From contig JAJYGB010000191.1 in NCBI GenBank assembly GCA_021785235.1, positions 1-7,741 of the forward strand: 7,741 nucleotides of DNA, in the 5' to 3' direction. The position numbers were made by a program, and so were the translations under genes. The notes below the pieces were generated by a model, which saw nothing but the letters and a program-made list of their open reading frames with translations, ran no database searches and was not told the DNA's origin. Below, piece by piece: positions 1 through 6,879 of this stretch; positions within the stretch are counted from its first letter, which is position 1; each line of letters opens with the position of its first letter. The DNA is from Bacteroidota bacterium. GTDB lineage: Bacteria > Bacteroidota > Kryptoniia > Kryptoniales > JAKASW01.

Positions 1-1419
1 CTAAAGGCTCTTCAGGCCGGCGGAATACCTGCCAAAAGCATAAGCGATGTCACCAACTTTCCGGAAATTCTTGACGGTCGCGTGAAGACTCTTCATCCTG
101 CAATCTTTGCGGGAATACTTGCCAGAAGGGATGTGAAAGAGCACCAGGAGCAACTCGAGAAGCTGAAGCTCTCGATGTTCGATATGGTGGTGGTGAACCT
201 ATACCGCTTCGAAGAAACCGTCGCTTCGGGCGCAGGGCTGGATGAGATTGTCGAGAACATTGACATCGGCGGACCGTCGTTGATACGCGCTGCCTCGAAG
301 AATTATGAGGGATGCGCGGTCGTAGTGGATCCTTCCCAGTATTCCGAGATTGTCGCTGAGCTCGGCAGGAGCGGTGAGCTCGGAAAGCCGCTTCTCGGCA
401 AGCTAGCCGCCGCGGCATTCGAGAAGGTCGCGCATTACGATGTGGCTATCTCTCAATTCTTCAATGAGAAATTTGTAGGCGGGGGTCCGCTCCGCGATAG
501 TCTCATGTTTTCCGGCCGCAAGAGTATGGAGATGCGATACGGGGAAAATCCGCATCAGTCGGCGGGCTATTATGGAGATTTTGAAAAGTATTTTGAGAAG
601 ATCCACGGCAAGGAGCTTTCGTACAACAACCTCGTCGACGTTGACGCGGCTCAGCGTCTTCTCCAGGAGTTTAGCGAACCGGCAGCCATAATCATCAAGC
701 ACACTAACCCATGCGGTGCGGCTATCGCATCGACAATACAGGAAGCTTACACGAGGGCACTTAAGACGGATTCGAAGAGCGCGTTTGGCGGAATTGTGGC
801 TGTCAACGGCAAGATCGACGCATCGCTTGCCGCACAGCTGAACGAGATCTTCCTCGAAGTGTTGATCGCGCCTGAATTCTCCGCCGAGGCCATCGAGATT
901 TTGAAAAAGAAAAAAGATCGAAGACTCATCATCAGCAAGAAATCTCTCCCGAACGACGTCTCCGTGCGTTCTTCATGCGGAGGAGTTCTCGCTCAGACCG
1001 TCGACGATGTTGTGCTGAACGAGAAAGATATCAAAGTCGTGACGAACAAGAAGCCGACCGAAGCCGAGCTAGCGGACATGAAATTTGCCTACGCTGTCTG
1101 CAAGCACGTGAAGTCCAACGCGATAGTGTTCGCGAAGGACCGCATGACCCTCGGTTCGGGTGCGGGGCAGATGTCCCGCGTCGACTCGGTGAAGATCGCA
1201 AGAATGAAGGCTGCCGAGGCAGGCTTGAGTTTACAGGGAAGCGTGGCCGCTTCGGACGCTTTCTTTCCGTTCTCAGATAATGTTGAGGAAATTGCCGCGG
1301 CGGGAGCGACCGCTATCATACAGCCTGGAGGATCGGTAAGAGACGCTGACTCTATCGAAGCCGCAAACAGGCTGAACGTTTCGATGGTATTCACGGGAAT
1401 CAGACACTTTAAACACTAG
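1..1419 (+). CDS. purH: PurH, bifunctional AICAR transformylase/IMP cyclohydrolase (5' end outside window)
   Basis: PurH carries out the last two steps of cytosolic de novo purine synthesis: it formylates AICAR with 10-formyl-THF, then closes the ring to IMP. The frame is open from base 1, so the start lies upstream; a GTG at 82 is an internal valine in the conserved GRVKTLHP motif, not the start. 472 codons are visible. About 30-40 N-terminal residues are probably missing, for a total near 510, normal for the family. The N-terminal MGS-like cyclohydrolase domain shows KTLHP (85-99) and ENIDIGGP. The transformylase domain shows RYGENPHQ (535-558), SYNNLVDVDAA, the catalytic KHTNPCG (697-717), SAFGGI, KHVKSNAIV, GAGQMSRVDS, SDAFFPF, IQPGGS and the terminal FTGIRHFKH. 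The usual NLYPF motif reads NLYRF here (Arg codon at 205). mreB follows after 12 bases, suggesting cotranscription. Confidence 0.97.
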   Translation, partial: LKALQAGGIPAKSISDVTNFPEILDGRVKTLHPAIFAGILARRDVKEHQEQLEKLKLSMFDMVVVNLYRFEETVASGAGLDEIVENIDIGGPSLIRAASKNYEGCAVVVDPSQYSEIVAELGRSGELGKPLLGKLAAAAFEKVAHYDVAISQFFNEKFVGGGPLRDSLMFSGRKSMEMRYGENPHQSAGYYGDFEKYFEKIHGKELSYNNLVDVDAAQRLLQEFSEPAAIIIKHTNPCGAAIASTIQEAYTRALKTDSKSAFGGIVAVNGKIDASLAAQLNEIFLEVLIAPEFSAEAIEILKKKKDRRLIISKKSLPNDVSVRSSCGGVLAQTVDDVVLNEKDIKVVTNKKPTEAELADMKFAYAVCKHVKSNAIVFAKDRMTLGSGAGQMSRVDSVKIARMKAAEAGLSLQGSVAASDAFFPFSDNVEEIAAAGATAIIQPGGSVRDADSIEAANRLNVSMVFTGIRHFKH

Positions 1420-1431
1420 AAGAGCACACCT

Positions 1432-2457
1432 ATGGGATTTTTCGGACTATTATCCAACGACCTGGCAATCGATCTGGGTACCGCCAACACGCTAATCTGG
1501 ATGCGCAACAAGGGCGTCGTCCTGAGGGAACCGTCGATCGTCGCCTTCGACAAGAACACGAAGAGAATCGTGGCTATCGGCCACGAAGCGAGGGAGATGC
1601 TGGGAAGAACACACAGGGATATTCAGGTTATCCGTCCCATGCGTGACGGTGTGATAGCAGACTTCGAAATAGCCGAAGGAATGCTCAGGGCCTTCATAAA
1701 GAAGGTTCATGCCGGTATGATACCGAGCCGAAGAATCGTGATAAGCGTGCCCAGCGGGATCACCGAAGTTGAGAAGCGCGCGGTCCGCGATGCGTCTGAA
1801 CACGCGGGCGCCAAGGAAGTTCACCTGATCGCAGAACCGATGGCTGCCGCCATCGGCATCGGACTGGACGTCGACGCTCCGGTCGGCAACATGGTCATAG
1901 ACATAGGCGGCGGCACGACGGAGATCGCCGTCATTGCGCTTTCCGGTATAGTCAACGAAGAATCAATCCGTATTGCCGGCGACGAGATGAATAACGCCAT
2001 CATACAATTCTTCAAGAAGAACCATAACATACTCATCGGCGAACGCACGGCGGAAGCTATCAAGTGCGAAGTCGGCTCGGCCATGCCGTTGAAGGAAGAG
2101 ATTACCATCCAGGTGAAAGGGCGAGACCTTGTCGCCGGGATTCCGAAGACCACTGAAGTCAGCTCGGCAGAAATCCGCGAGGCGCTTAACGAACCGGTCG
2201 GCGCCATTGTAGATGCCGTGAAGATATCTCTCGAACGCACGCCACCGGAGCTCTCCGCCGATATCCTTGACCGTGGAATTATGCTCTCCGGCGGAGGCGC
2301 GCTTCTGAAAGGTCTCGATGAAAGAATCAGGATGGAGACGAATCTTCCGGTTCATGTCGCGGAGGACCCGTTAACCGCTGTCGTTCGCGGAGTCGGCAAA
2401 GTCCTCGACAAGATTACAGAATACAATAAGGTCCTGATAAAGAGCAGACGTTATTGA
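1432..2457 (+). CDS. mreB: MreB, actin-like rod-shape protein
   Basis: MreB is a bacterial actin homologue. It polymerises with ATP into short membrane-bound filaments that direct the elongation complex around the cell. The 341 residues match the usual length (about 335-350). The actin-fold nucleotide motifs are all present: phosphate 1 at D14-L-G-T-A-N (residues 14-19), the IAEPMAAAIG segment with the probable catalytic Glu at 135, phosphate 2 DIGGGTTE (157-164), and the adenosine motif LSGGGALLKG (285-294). The short hydrophobic N-terminus (MGFFGLL) fits membrane attachment. It starts at ATG 12 bases after the purH stop, with an A/G-rich stretch (agaagag, 1418-1424) as a weak ribosome-binding site. 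IVAIGHEAREMLGRTH and the RPMRDGVIADF segment are, from memory, close to Bacteroidota MreB. No key residue looks lost. Confidence 0.98.
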   Translation: MGFFGLLSNDLAIDLGTANTLIWMRNKGVVLREPSIVAFDKNTKRIVAIGHEAREMLGRTHRDIQVIRPMRDGVIADFEIAEGMLRAFIKKVHAGMIPSRRIVISVPSGITEVEKRAVRDASEHAGAKEVHLIAEPMAAAIGIGLDVDAPVGNMVIDIGGGTTEIAVIALSGIVNEESIRIAGDEMNNAIIQFFKKNHNILIGERTAEAIKCEVGSAMPLKEEITIQVKGRDLVAGIPKTTEVSSAEIREALNEPVGAIVDAVKISLERTPPELSADILDRGIMLSGGGALLKGLDERIRMETNLPVHVAEDPLTAVVRGVGKVLDKITEYNKVLIKSRRY

Positions 2458-2464
2458 TGGTCTT

Positions 2465-2469
2465 AAGGA
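2465..2469 (+). promoter_or_regulatory. Ill-placed Shine-Dalgarno-like aagga directly abutting the mreC start
   Basis: The only Shine-Dalgarno-like stretch before mreC (aagga) touches the ATG at 2470 with no spacer, whereas 5-9 bases are normal. The mreC reading frame has a stop (taa) at 2464-2466, and no other ATG, GTG or TTG precedes residue 1, so the start cannot lie further upstream. mreC may therefore depend on reinitiation by ribosomes finishing mreB rather than on its own site. This is inference from spacing alone. Confidence 0.3.
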
Positions 2470-3309
2470 ATGTATAAGTGGTTAGCCGAGTTCTTTGGGC
2501 TCGCGAAGAATTACATAATTTTTGCCCTCCTTATTTCTTTATCTTTATTACTGATTTCCACCAATAACAACGGTCATACGAGAGGGTTGCAGGTCGTGGG
2601 GCTGGTTACGACTTCATACCTCGAAGCGGGCGTGAACGATGTCCTCGGCTATTTTTCGCTCAGTTCTGAAGTGAAAAAACTCCAGCTGGAGAACGCTCAC
2701 CTCATTGACCAGAATGCAAAGATAAGGGGAGCTATGGAGGAAAACCGCCAACTGCGCGGATTGCTTAACCTTCGTCAGCAATCGTCTTACCCTCTTATCC
2801 CGGGAGATGTTGTCGGTAGATCAGCCGACGGAGGAAGGAATTTTATTACTCTCGATATCGGTGAGAAGAACGGCGTCAGCGTTAATGACCCCGTAGTTTC
2901 CGGAACAGGACTCGTCGGGATCGTCTCGGCTGTCAGCGAAAACTTTTCACTTGTAAGGACCCTTCTGGATGTTGACAGTAGGGTGGCCGCCAAGCTTGTA
3001 AACGCATCCGCCGACGGTTTGGTCGTCTCCGGGAGCTATGGCGAACTCGCCATGGAGAACGTTTCGCGAAGGTACCCTGTGCAGCCTGGAGATATTGTCG
3101 AAACATCTTCGCTGAGTACGCTTGTCCCTCCGGGAATTGCCATCGGCATGGTTACGAAGGCCGAGAACAGACCCGGCGACATATTCAAGAAGATTGATGT
3201 GGAGCCAGCCGTCGACTACACTTCAATTACAACGGCATTTGTGATGAAATACTCACGCCCGGCGGAGGCGACTAAGCTCGAAAAGGAGCACCTGCAGAAA
3301 GAGAAATGA
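2470..3309 (+). CDS. mreC: MreC, rod-shape-determining bitopic membrane protein
   Basis: MreC links cytoplasmic MreB to the periplasmic PBP2/RodA machinery and is thought to activate PBP2. The 279 residues have the family layout: a short cytoplasmic N-terminus, one membrane segment (about 14-31, IIFALLISLSLLLI), a coiled coil rich in Leu, Glu and Gln (about 64-102), then two periplasmic beta domains. The first runs from LIPGDVVGRS (about 109) through DIGEKNGVSVNDPVV, LVGIVSAV and RTLLDVDSRVAA to about 188. The second contains VQPGDIVETSS and PPGIAIGMV (about 204-228). The tail after about 262 is charged and probably flexible. ATG 2470 is the first possible start, because an in-frame stop lies at 2464-2466. 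It follows mreB by 12 bases and overlaps mreD by four (ATGA). Confidence 0.95.
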   Translation: MYKWLAEFFGLAKNYIIFALLISLSLLLISTNNNGHTRGLQVVGLVTTSYLEAGVNDVLGYFSLSSEVKKLQLENAHLIDQNAKIRGAMEENRQLRGLLNLRQQSSYPLIPGDVVGRSADGGRNFITLDIGEKNGVSVNDPVVSGTGLVGIVSAVSENFSLVRTLLDVDSRVAAKLVNASADGLVVSGSYGELAMENVSRRYPVQPGDIVETSSLSTLVPPGIAIGMVTKAENRPGDIFKKIDVEPAVDYTSITTAFVMKYSRPAEATKLEKEHLQKEK

Positions 3310-3794
3310 CGAAACGTCTGTTCGGATACATCGCTCTTTCTATCGCGGCAATCGTGCTCCAGAAATTTTTGGATAATTACGCCTCGATCGATTCGATATC
3401 TCCTCAGCTGATCATATTGGTCGCTGTGTATATGTCGCTGCGGGAGGGGCAGCTATTCGGAATGGGAGGCGGCTTTCTGGTGGGGTTCGTTAACGATCTT
3501 CTTGTGACCCACTTCATCGGATATTCATCTTTACTAGGCGTCATAGCGGGATTTGTTGCGGGATTTTTTTATAAGGAGGGCGACGTCGAGCTGGCCGCGA
3601 CGAATTTCAACTTCGCGTGGATCTCGGCGATCACGATCGCGGTCACGCAGCTTGCCGCCATTCCGATTATTGCTTCAGGCGAATTGAATTACTTCTATGT
3701 TTTCTTGAAATTCACCGTAGGAACGACCATATACACGACAGTATTTGCAATGATTATAGTTTTTGTGAAGGGTAGAAAGAGTAGATATGTTTGA
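3306..3794 (+). CDS. mreD: MreD, rod-shape-determining integral membrane protein
   Basis: MreD is a small polytopic inner-membrane partner of MreC in the elongation complex; its exact biochemical role is unsettled. The 162 residues are a normal length. Hydrophobic segments lie at about 5-22, 33-47, 50-66, 74-90, 103-124 and 130-154, fitting the five to six spans usual in the family. The family is poorly conserved, so the call rests on topology, length, the Y-M-S-L-R-E-G-Q and GFVNDLL segments, and position between mreC and mrdA. Its ATG overlaps the mreC stop (ATGA), which points to translational coupling, and its 3' end overlaps mrdA by eight bases. An A/G-rich agaaagag (3296-3303) sits close before the start, and the same octamer precedes mrdA. 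Confidence 0.9.
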   Translation: MTKRLFGYIALSIAAIVLQKFLDNYASIDSISPQLIILVAVYMSLREGQLFGMGGGFLVGFVNDLLVTHFIGYSSLLGVIAGFVAGFFYKEGDVELAATNFNFAWISAITIAVTQLAAIPIIASGELNYFYVFLKFTVGTTIYTTVFAMIIVFVKGRKSRYV

Positions 3795-5637
3795 GGCCGA
3801 TTTCGGTTCCCGGGCCAGATCATTTATGATGAGGGGAGTGATTCTGCTTGCCCTCTTCGCCATAGCGGCAAAGCTCGGAGATATGCAGCTTGTCAATGAG
3901 GTTATCTACGGTAAGAAGTCCGAAGATATAACTACGCGCGTGTTCGTCCAACAGCCTCTCCGTGGTGAGATATTCGACCTGAACGGAAAGGTGATGGTCG
4001 AAAACGATCCCGCCTATGAGGTCTCCGTTATCCCCGCCGATTTTAAGAAAAGTCAGTTACCGGCGCTGGCCACGCTCCTTAACGTAGACACGACTGTTAT
4101 CGAAAAGCAGATAAAAATTGGAGAGAGTATCTCGCCGTATTTCCCGGTGCGGGTTAAACGCGATATCGCCCCGGCGACACTCTATGCCATTGAGGAACAT
4201 CTGAATGATTTTAGAGGCGTCTATTTCGATACTGAACCCAAGCGCGTCTACGTGGGGAAGGCTCGCGCTGCGCACATCCTCGGCTTCACTAAAGAGATCT
4301 CCGAAAGTCAGCTCGAGACGATGGGCGATTACTACAAACCTGGAGATATAGTCGGATACACAGGTCTCGAAGCAAGCTATGAGACGATTCTCCGGGGACA
4401 GAAGGGATACAAGTATCTCGCGGTCAACGCTGTCGGCAAGGTGATGGGTCCGTTCGACGACGGGAAGCTCGATATCCCTCCGCAGGACGGTTCGGATCTC
4501 TACCTTTGTGTGGACGAAGGCTTGCAGGCGATGGCCGAATCACTGCTGGCTGGTAAACGAGGCGCTATAGTGGCGCTCGATCCCGATAACGGGGGAGTGC
4601 TTGCAATGACGAGCGCGCCGGATTTCAATCCCGCGGTTTTCTCCGGATACACGTCTGACTCTCAGTGGAAAAAACTCATTAACAATCCGGACAAGCCCCT
4701 GTTCAATCGCGCTACCATGGCCGCTTTGCCACCTGGATCGACTTTCAAAATGGTACTCGCCAGCGCCGCGCTCCAGGATGATGTGGTTAATACCGATTGG
4801 ACCATCGATTGCAAGGGCTCGATGCTGTACGGCGGCAGGCTTTTTCATTGCAACAACGGCGAAGCTCATGGTGTTGTCAACCTTGTACAGGGTCTGGAAG
4901 TCTCCTGCAACATCTTCTACTACAACCTGATGCTGAAAGTCGGCTTCGAAAAATGGACCAAGTTCGGGAGGCTGTTCGGGTTTGGCCAGAAGACGGGGAT
5001 CGATCTCACGAACGAAAGCCCGGGCGTTCTTCCATCGAAATCGTATTTCGACAAGATATTCGGTAAAGATAAGTGGACGAATGGATACCTCCTGAGCCTC
5101 GCGATCGGTCAGGGAGAGGTTAGCGCTACGCCGCTTCAAATGGCGGCATATACTATGGCGATCGCGAATTATGGACATTATTATCAGCCTCATCTCGTGA
5201 ATTACATTAAAGATGTCAGAACCGGGAGGATGTATTCTACCCAGTACAGCGAGCGGACAATCCCTATAAGCCGTGAGGTCTTCAATAAAGTGCGAGAGGG
5301 GATGTATCTTGTCGTGAACGGTCCGCGAGGTACAGGAGGCGCCGCTCGGATACCCGGCATCCCTGTGTCGGGGAAAACCGGCACCGCTCAGAACCCGAGA
5401 GGAAGAGCCGATGCGTGGTTTGTCGCGTTTGCACCATTCGAGCATCCGAAAATAGCCCTCGCCATAATGGTTGAGAATTCAGGCTACGGCGGCGCGATAT
5501 GCGCTCCGATGGCACGGAAGCTCATAGAGTATTATCTCAATAAGAACGGCATCAAATCCAGCCCTGTACCAGAAAGCATTCTCGCAAGCAGGTACATGCA
5601 TGACTTTCGTCATGGTGCGCACCCAAGTTATGAATGA
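3787..5637 (+). CDS. mrdA: Penicillin-binding protein 2, elongation-specific transpeptidase
   Basis: PBP2 is the class B penicillin-binding protein that cross-links peptidoglycan in the elongasome, pairing with RodA. The 616 residues fit the family. A single N-terminal membrane anchor (about 14-30) is followed by the PBP dimer/pedestal domain, which begins at RGEIFDLNGKVMVEND (59-74; the usual DRNG is DLNG here) and includes YTGLEASYETILRG (191-204). The transpeptidase domain has all three active-site motifs: S318-T-F-K321 (nucleophile Ser codon at 4738), S373-C-N375, and K530-T-G (codon at 5374) within SGKTGTAQ. AIGQGEVSATPLQMA (439-453) is the usual conserved stretch. C342, C355, H361 and C374 could form a metal site. 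The ATG overlaps mreD by eight bases; agaaagag (3774-3781) is a plausible ribosome-binding site. rodA follows after 18 bases. It is a beta-lactam target by family. Confidence 0.97.
   Translation: MFEADFGSRARSFMMRGVILLALFAIAAKLGDMQLVNEVIYGKKSEDITTRVFVQQPLRGEIFDLNGKVMVENDPAYEVSVIPADFKKSQLPALATLLNVDTTVIEKQIKIGESISPYFPVRVKRDIAPATLYAIEEHLNDFRGVYFDTEPKRVYVGKARAAHILGFTKEISESQLETMGDYYKPGDIVGYTGLEASYETILRGQKGYKYLAVNAVGKVMGPFDDGKLDIPPQDGSDLYLCVDEGLQAMAESLLAGKRGAIVALDPDNGGVLAMTSAPDFNPAVFSGYTSDSQWKKLINNPDKPLFNRATMAALPPGSTFKMVLASAALQDDVVNTDWTIDCKGSMLYGGRLFHCNNGEAHGVVNLVQGLEVSCNIFYYNLMLKVGFEKWTKFGRLFGFGQKTGIDLTNESPGVLPSKSYFDKIFGKDKWTNGYLLSLAIGQGEVSATPLQMAAYTMAIANYGHYYQPHLVNYIKDVRTGRMYSTQYSERTIPISREVFNKVREGMYLVVNGPRGTGGAARIPGIPVSGKTGTAQNPRGRADAWFVAFAPFEHPKIALAIMVENSGYGGAICAPMARKLIEYYLNKNGIKSSPVPESILASRYMHDFRHGAHPSYE
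4810..4908 (+). other. mrdA: Possible zinc-ligand cluster within PBP2 (C342, C355, H361, C374)
   Basis: Between the SxxK and SxN motifs the protein carries Cys342 (codon 4810), Cys355 (4849), His361 (4867) and Cys374 (4906), the last being the middle residue of the SCN motif. From memory, a structural zinc site in Acinetobacter baumannii PBP2 uses Asp350, Asp365, His371 and Cys384, with spacings of 15, 6 and 13; here the spacings are 13, 6 and 13. The match of the last two spacings and of His and Cys identity suggests the same site with Cys replacing Asp at two ligands. Metal binding itself cannot be seen in sequence. Confidence 0.5.
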
Positions 5638-5655
5638 TCGCGTAACGGGACGATA

Positions 5656-6876
5656 GTGTTCGACTTCTTCAAGGAATCTTTCGACTATAAGACTTTTTTC
5701 CTGGCACTCATGCTCGGTGGAATAGGCTTGCTGGCTGTCAACAGCGCAACCTATAATTCAGGCATGCACGATTTTTTCTACAAGGACTTGCTTTGGCAGT
5801 CCATCGGAATTATTGTCGCCTTCAGCATAATGTTCTCGTCCAATAGGTTCGTTGAGAATAGCGCGTACTTCTTCTATGCGGTAACGATCCTTCTCCTGAT
5901 GTTTGTCCTCGTGGCAGGAAAGAAAGTCGCGAGTCATACGAGTTGGCTGGGGATTCTCGGTGTCGGCGGTCAACCTTCAGAGCTGGCTAAGGTCGCGACG
6001 ATACTCACGCTTTCGAAATACCTTTCTGACAAAGGGACTGAGCGGCCGCAGTGGCAGGTTATCATGATATCGGCGGGGATCGTCGGGCTTCCGATGCTTC
6101 TTACAATGCTTCAGCCCGATCTAGGCACGACGATAGTCTACACCGCCATCTTTTTCCCGATTCTCTTCTGGGCCGGACTTCCTCCGATAGTAGTTGTCGC
6201 GCTTGTGGCGCCTCTTGCCATAGTAGTCGCGGAGTTCACGGGGACCGCTGTTCTTATCATCACCGTCATCGCGTTCGGTGTGCTATTCTTCCTGCTCAGC
6301 AGGAAGAAGTTGTTCGCCGTGACTCTGAGTTTCGTGGCGGTTTCGTTCGGGTTGTTCATGGAATATTTCTACAAGAAAATCCTGGCGACTCACCAGCAAA
6401 AGCGCATACAGATCTTTCTAAATCCAAACCTCGATCCGCAAGGGGCCGGATACAACGCGCTCCAGGCGAGAGTGGCGATCGGAAGTGGCGGGCTCTTCGG
6501 GAAAGGCTACCTTCACGGCGCGCAAACGCAGCTTCGCTTCGTACCGGCGAGATGGACCGATTTCATATTTACCGTCATCGGCGAGGAGTTTGGTTTCGTC
6601 GGCGCGGGAGTCACGCTCCTCGTGTTCGGAGCGCTCTTCTTCCGGGGTATACGCATAGCGGAGCTTGTCAAAACGAAATTCGCGTCATTGTCGGCGATCG
6701 GCATAACTTCGGTTCTCCTTTTCCACGTCTTCATTAATATCGGGATGAACATAAACCTCGCCCCCATTGTAGGCATACCTCTCCCCTTCATAAGTTATGG
6801 GGGATCTTCCATCCTGGCCGATTGGATGATGGTAGGGATTCTTTTAAATTTTTACGCACACAGGAAGGAACACTAG
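5656..6876 (+). CDS. rodA: RodA, SEDS-family peptidoglycan glycosyltransferase
   Basis: RodA polymerises lipid II into glycan strands in the inner membrane, working with PBP2. The 406 residues are hydrophobic, with about ten spans and a long loop at about 239-300, as in SEDS proteins. Family motifs are SWLGILG...QPSELAK (96-112), QPDLGTT (153-159), HQQKRIQIFLNP (246-257), DPQGAGYNALQARVAIGSGG (260-279), GKG and TDFIF (301-305), where Asp302 (codon 6559) matches the proposed catalytic Asp, and PLPFISYGGSS (376-385). The residue after Pro297 is Ala298 where the family usually has Glu (FLPE). RodA is chosen over FtsW because of the PBP2/Mre neighbours. The start is GTG at 5656: the frame is closed by the mrdA stop at 5635-5637 and this is the first usable codon after it, with a weak ggga at 5647-5650. 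Confidence 0.96.
   Translation: MFDFFKESFDYKTFFLALMLGGIGLLAVNSATYNSGMHDFFYKDLLWQSIGIIVAFSIMFSSNRFVENSAYFFYAVTILLLMFVLVAGKKVASHTSWLGILGVGGQPSELAKVATILTLSKYLSDKGTERPQWQVIMISAGIVGLPMLLTMLQPDLGTTIVYTAIFFPILFWAGLPPIVVVALVAPLAIVVAEFTGTAVLIITVIAFGVLFFLLSRKKLFAVTLSFVAVSFGLFMEYFYKKILATHQQKRIQIFLNPNLDPQGAGYNALQARVAIGSGGLFGKGYLHGAQTQLRFVPARWTDFIFTVIGEEFGFVGAGVTLLVFGALFFRGIRIAELVKTKFASLSAIGITSVLLFHVFINIGMNINLAPIVGIPLPFISYGGSSILADWMMVGILLNFYAHRKEH
6862..6869 (+). promoter_or_regulatory. Shine-Dalgarno site for dcd
   Basis: The stretch aggaagga lies inside the last codons of rodA, ten bases before the dcd ATG. It is the best Shine-Dalgarno match at any gene junction in the window, where the other genes have only A/G-rich or partial sites. 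It supports ATG 6880 as the dcd start and suggests that dcd is initiated more independently than the mre genes. Confidence 0.6.
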
Positions 6877-6879
6877 CGA

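Noticed and set aside
82..84. GTG as the start of purH
   Set aside because: The frame stays open to base 1 and the upstream codons encode the conserved VTNFPEILDG part of PurH; this GTG is the Val of GRVKTLHP.
904..916. A-rich run with AAAAAAG, a possible slippery site for programmed frameshifting in purH
   Set aside because: In the purH frame the heptamer is read AAA AAA G, not A AAA AAG. The zero frame continues through conserved PurH motifs to its normal end, and I saw no downstream stem-loop.
1821..2355. Two overlapping minus-strand open frames opposite mreB
   Set aside because: Both are shadows of the conserved MreB frame, with Ser/Pro/Met-rich translations and no recognisable family.
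3573..3580. Strong Shine-Dalgarno-like aaggaggg inside mreD
   Set aside because: No ATG, GTG or TTG at useful spacing opens a meaningful frame. The sequence encodes Lys-Glu-Gly within a normal MreD.
4540..5445. 301-codon open frame on the minus strand opposite mrdA
   Set aside because: It lies wholly within the PBP2 gene, which shows all catalytic motifs. The antisense translation has no recognisable domain and is rich in Arg, Ser and His, as expected for a shadow frame.
6051..6737. 228-codon open frame on the plus strand in another frame of rodA
   Set aside because: It is fully inside rodA. Its translation is Arg/Ser/His-rich with no membrane segments or motifs, whereas the rodA frame carries all SEDS motifs.
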